This document shows, one piece after another, positions 45,781 to 55,556 of a stretch of DNA of 64,000 bases. The position numbers and the translations under genes are program-made. Positions within the stretch are counted from its first letter, which is position 1. Each line of letters opens with the position of its first letter. The DNA is from Gnetum montanum (taxonomy: Eukaryota; Streptophyta; Gnetopsida; Gnetales; Gnetaceae), in the NCBI GenBank assembly GCA_015680685.1, contig MNCI01009017.1, positions 43,542 through 107,541 of the forward strand. The letters run 5' to 3'. The notes under the pieces were generated by a model, which was not told the DNA's origin, searched no databases, and saw nothing but the letters and a program-made list of their open reading frames with translations.

Positions 45781-46932
45781 TTTACCCTTGGCTACCTTGT
45801 AAAGTGGACATTCCCATTGCATGTGTTTTCATTCTCCACACTTGAAGCATTGAATCTTGGATGAGATATGATCTAGACCCCTACTTCAATTGCCTTGGTT
45901 CTTCTTGGCTTTTTCCTTATTATCTTCCTTTTTTATATTCTTGTGATAACTACCATCCTTATATTGATTTGGACTTAGTTATCTTCTTAAATTTGGATCC
46001 CTTATTCTTTCCCTTGGAAGTTTTTTTTGCTCCTATTTTCAAATCCATTTAATTTCCTTTTAGCCTTATCTACCAAATCATAAGCCTCATCAAGAGTTTC
46101 AAACTCATAAAAAAGAAAATCCTACTAATATGTCATTTTGAGACCTTCTAAAGGTATTGAAGCCTATTCATACTCCTTCTAGTTCACTTTATCTTGATAG
46201 AATATATTACAAAATTCGATGTAGAATTCTTTAACATTCTTATTACCTTGTCTTAGGAATTCCAACATTATCTGTAATGAGACTATTTAAATTTTCTTTT
46301 TAACTTGTATTTCATCAAATACCAATCTTTGATGGGTTGATTATTTTGTCTTTCATAACCAAGAAGCTCCTTTTACAACCACGTAGAAGCCCTATCACCT
46401 AGTCTATTTCCAGCAATAGCTATCCTCAAGTTATTTGATACGTCTTCCAACTCGAAGTCCTTGTCAAGTGTCTTCAACTAGCTTAAGAAAGAATTTGTTT
46501 CATCTACATCATTGAAAGTCTTCAAATCCATGTGTAGAAGTCTTGTAGCATTTCTAAATGCTCTAGCAAGCCTTGCTTTATCTTCCTCATCAAGCTTACC
46601 TAGAGAAGAAGTAGCTACCACCATTGAAGCCCTCAAAATTCTCATATGATAAATATGATTTCCTCCCATTAAAATCCTTGGTTGATGCAATGCTACACTC
46701 CCATAGCTTGGTTGTCCTTTCTTATCATTTGCTTATCTCCACTAGGCTATGAAACTTCTTAATCTAAATATGCATGGTAATCATCTCTGTATGTTTGGAT
46801 ATGGCTAGAATTGACATTTCTATGTATCTTTACACTAATTTTATCTGACTAAGCAATCATCATTTAGAAGACAAACTTCATGCTCTTCATATCTCTATTT
46901 AGAGATTGCATTTGTTTCTTCTTAGATGTCAT
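45781..46932 (-). pseudogene. gag of element C
   Basis: Start taken as the ATG at 46930-46932, about 60 bp after the PBS; the leader is Lys/Gln-rich (MTSKKKQMQ). A capsid-like frame with LDEEDKARLARAFRNATRLL is read at 46690-46478. The nucleocapsid knuckle is a true C-x2-C-x4-H-x4-C (45808-45849; first residues CFKCGE), with one internal stop that was probably Arg. Stops and shifts break the rest. Confidence 0.72.
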
Positions 46933-46979
46933 TTGTAATTGACAAAATCCTTAACCAAAACTATGAAAAAATTAACACA

Positions 46980-46994
46980 AATCTTTGATATCAA
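46980..46994 (-). promoter_or_regulatory. Met-tRNA-like primer-binding site of element C (eroded)
   Basis: Minus strand TTGATATCAAAGAT directly follows the LTR end TAGCTAAACA. It resembles the plant initiator-Met PBS TGGTATCAGAGC with G-to-A changes. Confidence 0.6.
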
Positions 46995-47199
46995 TGTTTA
47001 GCTAGAGTAGGTTCACTCCAATATTAAATCACCTTTTGATGCTAACTCTAGATATAATGAAAAGACAATTAATTTGCTAGAACACAAGAAACTAATTATC
47101 TTTAGTTTATTCAAAGAAGATTATAATGTAGTTTCAAAACCCACAAAAAATATAAGACCTCTCAAACACTCAAATGATGCTACCATGCATGAGGCTCTA
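46995..47199 (-). mobile_element. 5' LTR of element C, left piece
   Basis: Aligned with 41225-41432 of the other LTR. It is cut after GGCTCTA by element B; the next base of the LTR follows at 54823. Confidence 0.88.
47195..47199. repeat. Left target-site duplication of element B (CTCTA)
   Basis: CTCTA precedes the TGATGA start of B's 5' LTR and recurs at 54818-54822 right after its 3' LTR. The uninterrupted LTR C has one copy in GGCTCTACAA (about 41428-41432). Confidence 0.93.
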
Positions 47200-47835
47200 T
47201 GATGAACCGTGATATCGTGTACGCGATATCACATCCGCCACGTGATATCGTGTCCTGCCTCATCTTCTATAAATAAGAGGCGGTGCCCTTTTTCCAAAGG
47301 AGTTAGACTTAGACCCTTAGCCAAATTGTTTTAGTTTAGTCATTCTAGAGTTAGAATTATTTTTGTGGGCCCGTAGTAGGAGTCATAGAGTGAACGAATC
47401 GTTATTCAAACAATTTGAACCTGAGCACAATTTTGTGTACGACAATAAAGACAAACTTTATGATAAACCTTGCAGCATGGAGAATAGGTTAATTAGTGTT
47501 AATTATTATTTAATGCTTTCCTAGTTAATTAATATCTCTCTCAACCTTCAACCCTCTTAGTTAAATACACTCAGTATGATCACTTTGAGCATGCATGTAG
47601 CGCTTGGTAACCCAGTAACAATTGTTTGGTAATCCCAGCAGCATTGCACTAGTTCAGGATGTGTACGGCAAGTGGGAATGGATACTGGTGTTAGGAACAT
47701 TTAGAAACTAGTTAATGAATAGTTAATGTAAGTTATCCACTTAGTTCTCTCTCCCTCTCCTTTATTGGCATAAGACATAAAAAATATAAAAGCTATAAAA
47801 AAATCATATACCTCAAGCTTACTTAACCATACAAC
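47200..47835 (+). mobile_element. 5' LTR of element B, up to the gap
   Basis: 636 bp matching 54024-54661. Three GATATC palindromes lie in the first 60 bp; TATAAATA is at 47268-47275; the AATAAAGACAAACTTTATGA region follows. Its last 155 bp or so are hidden in the N run. Confidence 0.9.
47268..47275 (+). promoter_or_regulatory. TATA box of element B
   Basis: TATAAATA downstream of the GATATC cluster, repeated at 54092-54099. Confidence 0.65.
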
Positions 47836-47943
47836 NNNNNNNNNNNNNNNNNNNNNNNNNNNNNNNNNNNNNNNNNNNNNNNNNNNNNNNNNNNNNNNNN
47901 NNNNNNNNNNNNNNNNNNNNNNNNNNNNNNNNNNNNNNNNNNN
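47836..47943. other. 108-base run of N (assembly gap)
   Basis: It covers the end of the 5' LTR and the PBS of element B. The 3' LTR and element A show that about 178 bases should lie here, so the gap size is probably underestimated by some 70 bases. Confidence 0.95.
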
Positions 47944-48066
47944 TAGTTGTTTGTGCACTACGTAGAACATAGGAAATCATTCATATCATTGGAATGTTAG
48001 AACAAACCCTTAGGGTTAATCAAAGAAAGACAAGACAATGGTACATTGTACACCGAACAAGACAAG

Positions 48067-49620
48067 ATGTCTTCTTCTTCGCATAAGAGCACTTCACTGC
48101 CTAGGACTAACACAAGAGACAGTTAGCAGCATAATACATGTAACCAAGATCTACCAGTTCCTCAACAGTTTCATGTGGTATATACTCATCCCAATGAGTA
48201 TGTACCTGATTTCACCTTTATTCTCCACCAAGATGAACAGCTATGTTGGAGAGACTTGGACGGTAACATAGTGTTGCCTCTAGACCGATCAGTCCCCAAC
48301 ATGCTCCTTCATGCTCTCACACAAATAGGCATGCCACTTTTATATGCAGAATACATTGCATGGGATCATGACACAAGGGACTATCATCCCAAAGAAGTGC
48401 AACGTCAAAGGGACTTGCGACAGGAGAGATAACATACATCCTTGAAGGGTAAATGACCCCATGATGCTCTACATGTTTTGAGCAAAATTGAGGATGGTGA
48501 ACCTGCTTCAACAGGTTCTTCATGAAATGATGTTCCTCCTTCTAACAATAGTCAAGAGGTAGTATATCAGAACCTCCACTCTACTATTCACAACCCTGGT
48601 TCTGATACCCATGAACACAAAGTGTTCAACAAAGGAACACAAACACATGATAAGGGCGGATGTTCTGATCGTGATCACGATCAAGGAAAAGACCACCAAA
48701 GAGAAGGTAGAAAACACCTTCATGGTGATGGTTCTCCTTATTCTTCAACTTCATCATCATCTTTACCCTCTCCTTTAGTGTCTGAATGCAATCATAGGGA
48801 AACCAATTGTGAGGATAAGGGAAAACAAAGTGAAAAACATTGATGAGACAGTCGAGAACGAGGACAAGGGCACTTTAAGGAATCAAGGCATAGAAGAAGG
48901 GAGAATAGGGAACCACATAGACACCATAGACACTATGAAAGATATGATCATGAAGAACCGCTACTCACAACTAGAATCATGCTAGATATAACGAAGGTCG
49001 TAAGAGTTCCAACAAGGCAACAAAAGGATAGTAGGATCAAGAGGTTAGACATGAACAACATCCCATGATTTGAAGGGGGATACAACGTTGAACCTCAAAA
49101 TCATTTACAAGCATTCCATGATGCATGTGCCTTGCAAAACATAGAAAATGAATGGCAAAAAATGAAGTTATTCCAAAGGACACTAGTGAAAGTTGGTACC
49201 GGTCCTTAGAACTAGAATCCATTCAGAGGTGGAGTACAATGTTAGAACTGTTCAATGATAAGTACCAAATGTACTCCCAAGTGTGTAACCTACAGAAGAA
49301 AATCAGAGGATGGAAGCAAGGAAACCATGAACCCTTGGATGCTGCCATGAGCCGCTATTACACATTGTTACATCGTTGCCCTAGCCATGGTTATTCATAG
49401 CGGGATCAACTACGCCATCTCATTGATGGACTTAGGCATGAAATAAGAAGAACCCTTGGGACATATGCCCAATGAAGGTTATCAAAGCTTATGTCTCATC
49501 AAATTCATAGATTTCTAGAGCAAGTAGCCAAAGGAGAAGGTGAGCTATGAAAGAGAGAAAGTGCAGAAGAATACAACTGAGATCCTTCCCTTTAAAAAAG
49601 GGGAGTAAGATTTTGTAAGG
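48067..49620 (+). pseudogene. gag of element B
   Basis: Start at the ATG 48067-48069 (leader MSSSSHK, as in A); a TAG follows after 19 codons. Further parts: the N-terminal block (48175-48432, with HPNEYVPDFTFILH and SVPNMLLHAL), a charged linker (48622-48843), and the gag core (48990-49400, with LQAFHDACALQ and LDAAMSRYYTLLHRC). The core continues after a stop with LIDGLRHEIRRTLGTYAQ. It is close to A throughout, with fewer stops than D. Confidence 0.85.
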
Positions 49621-49891
49621 AAGAAGAGTCACCACTCAAAGAGATGGTGAATAGGAAAATTTTGCCTCTCCAAAAGTTAACAATAGAAGTATCGGCAAAG
49701 GTAGACCAAATGTGGGACTCCCTAGATAGTAGGTTTGAAACTGTTTTAAAATTGTAGAGGAGTCTAGGGAGTGAGGTAGCGACCGTGACAAAAGGAAAAA
49801 GATAGAAGTGGAAAATGCACATAATAAGGGTAAGGGAAAAATGGCCATCACAGAAGAGGTTGTGGATTCAGACACAGACAATGATGGTGGA

Positions 49892-49930
49892 TGTGAGATA
49901 TGCCAATATGACCATCCTAAGGGATGTTGC
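49892..49930 (+). other. Cys/His motif of Gag (element B)
   Basis: C-x2-C-x3-H-x3-C-C with YDHPKG in the middle. It replaces the usual C-x2-C-x4-H-x4-C knuckle and lies in the same place in A, D and E. Confidence 0.6.
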
Positions 49931-49959
49931 CTAGTAATCTCACATCTATAGGAGTCTGG

Positions 49960-50640
49960 GATGTATGCACTCAACCCACAACTAAATAAATGGCAAACAC
50001 CCCGACGGTTACCTTATCCCCAAGGTAGCCTAAGGCAGTTCCACCAACCTTCAACATATTATCCAAGTGGAACTCCACCACAACCCATTGAGCAACATCA
50101 ATAGTGGCAATACTCACAGTCATGGGGGATGCCACCACCAAGGCAACAATACCCCTACCAGTAACCTGATCCATATGGCTACTACGTGTAGCATCCAATC
50201 TCTCCACGTGACTCTGTTAGTCACGTTACACCACAACATCACTACCAAGCCCATGAGTATTATAGAACTCCTTCGCCTATGGAAGATAACCCACAAACAT
50301 ACTATTCTTCAAATCCATCCACGACTCTCACACTGATAGCTCCATTACCACCCGCTCCAGCAATGCAAGGGGAACTCCCTACTCAACTGTAGCAACCCAA
50401 TGCTGCAAGGGCTGTGAATCCTCAACTCACTGTTGGTTCTGACAACCATATGAAGAAAAGACATTTCTTCAAAGCCAACAGGCCAACCAAGCCCTTACAA
50501 CCACAAGCGGTTGAACCTTTGAATGCCTCCCCATCAAATAAAGCTTCAAAGCTCCCTTCAAATCAAACACTGAGCTCAATGCATATGGTTATGTTAACAC
50601 ATGTCGTTACTAATTGGATCAAGGTTGGCCACCTTCCCAG
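49960..50640 (+). pseudogene. Pro/Gln-rich Gag-protease spacer of element B
   Basis: Low-complexity stretch rich in Pro, Gln, Tyr and Ser, open in parts (50067-50336 and 50414 on), equal to 5420-6143 of A. Confidence 0.6.
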
Positions 50641-51540
50641 GAAATTCTCTGATCCTAGAAGCCCTCTAATTTATCTCCAAATCATTGGGAATGAGCCATG
50701 CAAAGCTCTTCTAGACTCAGGTTCTGGAGTCAACTTAATATCACAAGAAATGTACAAAGCCTAGAACATGCCTCCATTAAGGAAGAGCAGTATTCACCTA
50801 GAGCTAGCCAACCAGTCCATCACTATTCCCTTGGGACTAGTGGAGAACTTCATCACCACTGTGTGTGGGTGGTCGTACCCAGTAGATTTCCTAGTGATAC
50901 AAGTAAATAATAGTAAAGGGGACTTTCCAATAATAATGGGGATGGCATGGCTAAGTACTATAGATGCATGCCTAGGAATCTGCGATCTTTCCTTGGAAAT
51001 ATCTAGGGAGAACACTTTTGGAAAGATCAAAAAGAAGAAGGTTTCATGCATTGCATACAGTGATATAAGGTGCAATTGCGTGCAGAGATCATGGGTTGTG
51101 CAAACCTTAGCATTGTTTGCATGCAACTGGTGTGCACAAGACATTAACATACAAAAGTGCCTGTATGCAGCAGCCACATGACAAGAAGACACCTAGTGGC
51201 TGATAGCTGATCAAGAGAGCAACTCACTAATGTGCATGGAACTGACTGAGGGAATAACTCGTGCTTACATCGAAAGCACAGACGCACTAGAGCAAGTCTG
51301 CTGCCAACTTGCAAGCCTTAACCTTGAAAACATCAACTAGGGGAAGTTGGAAATTCCTAAAAAATTCAAGCAAGAGCCCCTAGAATTGAAATCATTACCC
51401 ACCATTTTGGAATATATGATTCTTGAAAATGGAAAACTAGTAATCATCAATGCAAGACTTGCTTCCAAACAAAAAGGAAGACTACTGAAAGTAATAAACA
51501 AGTGGTCAAAAGCCTTTGCCTAGTCATATCCTGAATAAAT
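50641..51540 (+). pseudogene. Aspartic protease and linker of element B
   Basis: The active site D-S-G is intact at 50714-50722 (ALLDSGSGVNLIS). One stop follows at 50762-50764; the frame then goes on with RKSSIHLELANQSITIPLG and GMAWLSTIDACLGICDLSL (about 50938-51000). The linker after 51180 has several stops. Of the proteases here this is the only one with an unchanged triad. Confidence 0.85.
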
Positions 51541-51596
51541 AGGAATAGATCCTAGGATATGCTAGCATAGGATTTACACTGACCCCTCCAAGAACC

Positions 51597-52320
51597 ATGA
51601 AAACAAATGCAGAGGTGATTGAACCCAAAATTGAAGTAAGTAGAAAAGAAGACATAGCACAACTTCTTAAGGCTGGGTTCATATATCCCATTGCTAATAG
51701 CGAATGGGTTAGCCCTCTAGTAATTGTGCCTAAAAAGGGAAGCAAATGGAGGGTGTGCATAGATTTTAGGCTACTGAACATGGAAACACTTAAGGATCCC
51801 TTTCCGTTTCCATTCGTTGACCAATTCTTAGACACCATAGCAGGGCATTGCTATTATAGTTTTCTGGATGGCTATAGCGGATACAACCAAATGCAGATAG
51901 CCCCAAAAGATCAAGCCAACACAACATTCACTAGTCCTTGGGGAATGTTTGCATATAAAAAAATGTTGTTTGGCTTGTGTAATGCTTCTACCACGTTTCA
52001 ATGCCTAGTTCTAAGAATACTCCAACAGCAGATAGGGAATGGAGTGGAAGTCTTTATGGACGACTTCTCCACCTATGGAACAAGTTTTGATCAAGCCTTG
52101 GATTGATTAGAGCAAGTGCTAAAAAGATGTGTAGAAACCAATCTAAGGCTCAACTAGTAGAAAAGCCATTTAATGGTCCAAGAAGGCATAGTACTTGGGC
52201 ATAAGGTTTCACATGCATGAATAGAGGTAGACCCAGATAAAATTAGGGTCATCCAAGGAATCACTTGTTAACTAAAAACTGTCAAAGACATTTGGTCATT
52301 CCTTGGACACATTGGCTACT
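51597..52320 (+). pseudogene. Reverse transcriptase of element B (open core, truncated downstream)
   Basis: A single 169-codon frame (51597-52106) holds the core RT blocks: SPLVIVPKK, WRVCIDFRLLN, FLDGYSGYNQMQI, FTSPWGMFAYKK, LCNASTTFQ and the catalytic FMDD (52053-52064). Past a stop at 52104 the thumb/connection sequence runs to SFLGHIGYY at about 52320, where pol is cut by the internal deletion. It is the best-preserved RT in the window. Confidence 0.88.
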
Positions 52321-52430
52321 ATATAGAATGACCAGTGCACATAATACCTCTGATAGGGGATGACCTTGCTCACTATTTTGTATCTCCTCCTTCCAACTCA
52401 ATCATGGGGGAGATGACCACCTCTTCTAAC
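52321..52430 (+). pseudogene. Deletion junction and residual integrase C-terminus of element B
   Basis: After the GHIGYY codons the sequence jumps to the last part of integrase (FVSPPSNSIMGEMTT in one frame; SHGGD codons at 52401-52415 in another), equal to 1790-1870 of A. RNase H, the zinc domain and the DDE core are absent. Confidence 0.8.
52401..52411 (+). promoter_or_regulatory. PPT-like motif at the pol end (element B)
   Basis: ATCATGGGGGA in the context CAACTCAATCATGG, about 1.6 kb before the 3' LTR. Confidence 0.45.
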
Positions 52431-53345
52431 CATTTGAGGCCCTTAGTTCCTTTTTACATTTTTGTTTTACACATTTTTTTTTACAAATTTCTTTAAATTT
52501 TCTTGTTTTCATTTTGCAACATCGTTTATACTTTTTCATTTCTTTGTGTAACTATTTGTTTTGTTTGTTTGTTGTTTTTGTTTTGTTAGATTCATCACCT
52601 AATAGTGCTCCTGATGGTGGTATGAACTATATTTTATGGATTGCTAATGTTTGATTTTTCCCTTTGAGTTACAATGTTGACACTAAGGTATGGTTCTTTT
52701 GATATAACAGGCAATGAGTCCACCTCATCCATGCATCCATGAATTTCTATGGTCTCTCTTGGCTTGGAACTATACAATCCCTTTATTTAATAATAAAACT
52801 ATTAACAAATTGGTGACTAGGCATTTCTCAAACTAAGGAAGGAATCAAGGACTAAAAAGGGTGTGACTTCAAAGGGATTTGATGCATTTATGTTGGCTAT
52901 TCTCTTGGGTTCTTGGACGTTTTCTTCTTAAGTTTTCCTTACCATTTGTGATGTTGCTCCATTTTCGAGAAGCTGAGCCAATAAAAATAAGTCACATTAA
53001 CCATAAATACACAAGGAGCTGTACACCACCTTGTTCTTGGGACTCCATTCCATTCTCTTCTCCCCATCATTCTTTCTCCATTTCCCACCTCATTACCGGT
53101 TGTAATAGTAGTCTAAATTTTGGTTAATGCATTGTTTTCTCTTTGGTTAATTCTTGGGGTTAAGTCTTTAACTCTTACTCCCAAATGACATTTCCAGAGC
53201 TGACAGACTCTTTGAATGTGGGTTTGTCAAGGCATAAAGGACATGAGCCTACTTTGGGGAGGACCCACTGGCATTCCTATTTGGTGCATCAATTAACTTC
53301 TTTCCCTTAAAGATTCCCGTAATCAACATTTTTCTAGTTCATTTC
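52431..53345 (+). other. 3' tail of element B without an ORF
   Basis: Shares blocks with A, D and E, notably TTTTGATATAACAGGCAATGAGTCC (about 52697-52722), a possible splice acceptor, and GGCATAAAGGACATGAGCC (about 53230). T-rich just after pol. No coding potential seen. Confidence 0.6.
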
Positions 53346-53359
53346 CATCTCTGACATTC

Positions 53360-53823
53360 ATTTTATCGATGTTTCCGTTGTTTCTTTTTCTCCTATCTTT
53401 CTTATTCCATATCTTTTTCCATTCTATCACTACCAGAGGATTGATTTTAGTCATGGGGGGCACGGTCCAATTTTTTCAATTTTTTCTAGCCCCTACACCT
53501 TGGGTAGTCACCAATGTTATATCTCTAGAATTTGTATTAGCCATATCACAACTTAGCCAATGGACCTTACACCGAGGCAAGGTATCAACTATATTGTGAT
53601 TTACTTATCCTTGCTCATATGTGACTATGTTGTGTGTGCAGATGGGAATCATACAGCAATGGACTGGACTTGGAGGAAACACTCAGGATGAACTAGTGCT
53701 AGAATAGTTGTGCAAGGAGCAAGACTGATGGCGTAGTTATGGATGGACAACGAAAGGCGTAATCTTGGCATCGGTAGCAACACACCTTCTTCTTCTTCTC
53801 TCTCTCTCTCTCTTCCTTTTTAG
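53360..53823 (+). pseudogene. Degenerate ORF in env position of element B
   Basis: The homologue of 60-524 in A. In one frame (through SHGG at 53449-53460) the sequence is protein-like to about 53820 with three stops; blocks PYTLGSHQCYISR and PMDLTPRQ match A. Its opening part is rich in F, L, P and S in both copies. A different frame happens to be open at 53369-53599 and looks hydrophobic but is not the shared one. The function is unknown. Confidence 0.4.
53450..53460 (+). promoter_or_regulatory. PPT-like motif, mid-tail copy (element B)
   Basis: GTCATGGGGGG in the context TTTTAGTCATGG, 564 bp before the 3' LTR. Confidence 0.45.
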
Positions 53824-54011
53824 CTGCCAAATAAGGCTAAATGTCACTTGGGTAGAGTGTTCACTCTTGTGGTCATGAACACTAATGTTGTCATGTATTG
53901 TAATATTCATCCATTCACATGTCATCCCATTCACCATTAGTTGTCATTCAAGTCAATAATCCCATACCTTCCCAATATTTTGTAAGAAACTTGAGGATGA
54001 CTTTTCATTCA

Positions 54012-54023
54012 ATCATGGGAGTA
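54012..54023 (+). promoter_or_regulatory. 3' polypurine tract of element B
   Basis: ATCATGGGAGTA directly before the 3' LTR, in the context TTTTCATTCAATCATGG. Confidence 0.78.
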
Positions 54024-54817
54024 TGATGAGCCGCAATATCAGGTACGTGATATCACATCTGCCACGCGATATCGCATCCTACCTCATCTTCTATAAATAA
54101 GAGGCAACACCCTTTGTTCCAATGGAGTTAAACTTAGACCCTTAGCCAAATTCTTGCAATTTAGTTAATCCAGAGTTAGAATTATTTCTATGTGCCCATA
54201 GTAGGAGTCATAGAGTGAACGAATCTTTATTCAAACAATTTGTACCTGAGCACAATTTTGTGTACGACAATAAAGATGAACTTTATGATAAACCTTGCAG
54301 CATACAAAATAGATTAATTAGTGTTAATTATTATTTAATGCTTTCCTGGTTAATTAATATCTCTCTCAACCTTCAACCCTCTTAGTTAAATACACTCAGT
54401 ATGACTGCTTCGAGCATGCATGTAGCACTTGGTAACCCAATAATGATTAGCATTTGGTAATCCCAATAGCATTGCACTGGTTCAGGATGTGTACAGAAAG
54501 TGGGAACGAATACTGGTGTTAGGAACATTTAGAAACTAGTTAATGAATAGTTAATGTAAGTTAGCCACTTAGTTCTCTCTCCCTCTCTTTTATTAGCATA
54601 AGACATAAAAAATATAAAAGCTATAAAAAATCATATACCTCAAGCTTACTTAACCATACAATGATGAAAATACAAGTAAGTTTGGGAAGACAATGATTGA
54701 TTAACCTTGAGTGTTCCATTAAGGCGCATAAGCACATAGTCCTTGGAGTTTGACCGGATCGTGCGTGAAACACTCGTATTCGTATGGTTGAGTGTAGGGG
54801 TACCTTGCCACTCATCA
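54024..54817 (+). mobile_element. 3' LTR of element B
   Basis: Complete 794-bp LTR, TGATGAGCC to CACTCATCA. GATATC copies at the start (one eroded to AATATC), TATA at 54092-54099, AATAAAG region near 54280. It is the reference LTR for the family in this window. Confidence 0.93.
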
Positions 54818-54822
54818 CTCTA

Positions 54823-55556
54823 CAATCACACAATGGCTATTCTTAATATAAGACACAACCAATGAAGAATATTTTCCACAATCTAGTACTGAGATATCAA
54901 CTCACAAGCAAGACTAGAATATACTAGTCAACACATAACATAATTAACCTTTGAGTTGCAACATCTATGCATTCACTCAATATGGTCTCTTACACTCTTA
55001 CCTAAGCTTAACACATGAACTTACATGAAATATCATATTTCTCTATGATATAGGCATGAAACACAAACCAATTCTATTAACCAAGTAAGACAAAATTTCT
55101 AAGAAATCTTCCTCAAGCTCAACTTGAAGTTAATATGCTATTTCTATCTTCACTCGACTATTTTCAAACTTGGAATAGGAAATTCTAAATGTTACCTCAA
55201 CTGTACAGATTATCTCTTATCAAAATACAACTTTTAGGAGGGATGTCTCCTGAGTGTGGAAGCTGTGACCTTTAAGTGTGAGACATCTCCTCCTCGTATA
55301 GATGTCTTCTCATGATACATCTCATTAGTTTGGGAGATGTCTCCTCATGAGACATCTCTTGTCCAATGAGAGATGTCTCTTGTGAAGACTCAACTCTTAG
55401 TAGAGACATCTCCTACATACCTTAGATGTGTCCTATGAAGTCTCAACTCCTAGAAAAGATGTCTTCTTGACCTCCAAGATGTCTCCACATAGCCTAAAAC
55501 TTGCAAAAACATCCACCTAGGGAAATAACAAGGGAATCAAAAGAGGTATCCCTACA
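54823..55556 (-). mobile_element. 5' LTR of element C, right piece
   Basis: Resumes the LTR interrupted at 47199, from CAATCACACAATGG on. Aligned with 41433-42218; ends ATCCCTACA at 55556. Contains the GAGATGTCTC array at 55225-55500. Confidence 0.85.

Larger units (their letters stand above)
47200..54817 (+). mobile_element. Element B: Athila-like element nested in LTR C, missing RNase H and integrase
   Basis: Flanked by perfect CTCTA duplications. Order: 5' LTR (47200 into the gap), gap, gag, spacer, protease, RT, a deletion junction at about 52320-52340, the last part of integrase, a 3' tail, PPT and 3' LTR (54024-54817). By comparison with A, nearly 2 kb of RNase H and integrase are gone. 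The two LTRs are very similar, so B is one of the youngest insertions. It could have moved only with integrase from another element, unless the deletion came after insertion. Confidence 0.93.
41218..55556 (-). mobile_element. Element C: chromovirus-like Ty3/gypsy element, split by element B
   Basis: On the minus strand: 5' LTR (the two right pieces), Met-tRNA-like PBS, gag with CCHC knuckle, RT, RNase H, integrase and 3' LTR (41218-42218). The integrase blocks (MDFM... DAIFFVVDRLSRMTHFIP) resemble the Reina/Galadriel branches of chromoviruses; the exact lineage is not resolved. Element B (47200-54817) sits in the 5' LTR. Without B the element is about 6.7 kb. A possible degenerate TSD is CCACT (41213-41217) against CCACA (55557-55561). 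Confidence 0.82.

Noticed and set aside
49592-50207. Minus-strand frames of 76-112 codons within element B
   Set aside because: Antisense shadows of gag and its spacer. The same shadows occur in element A at 5888-6426.
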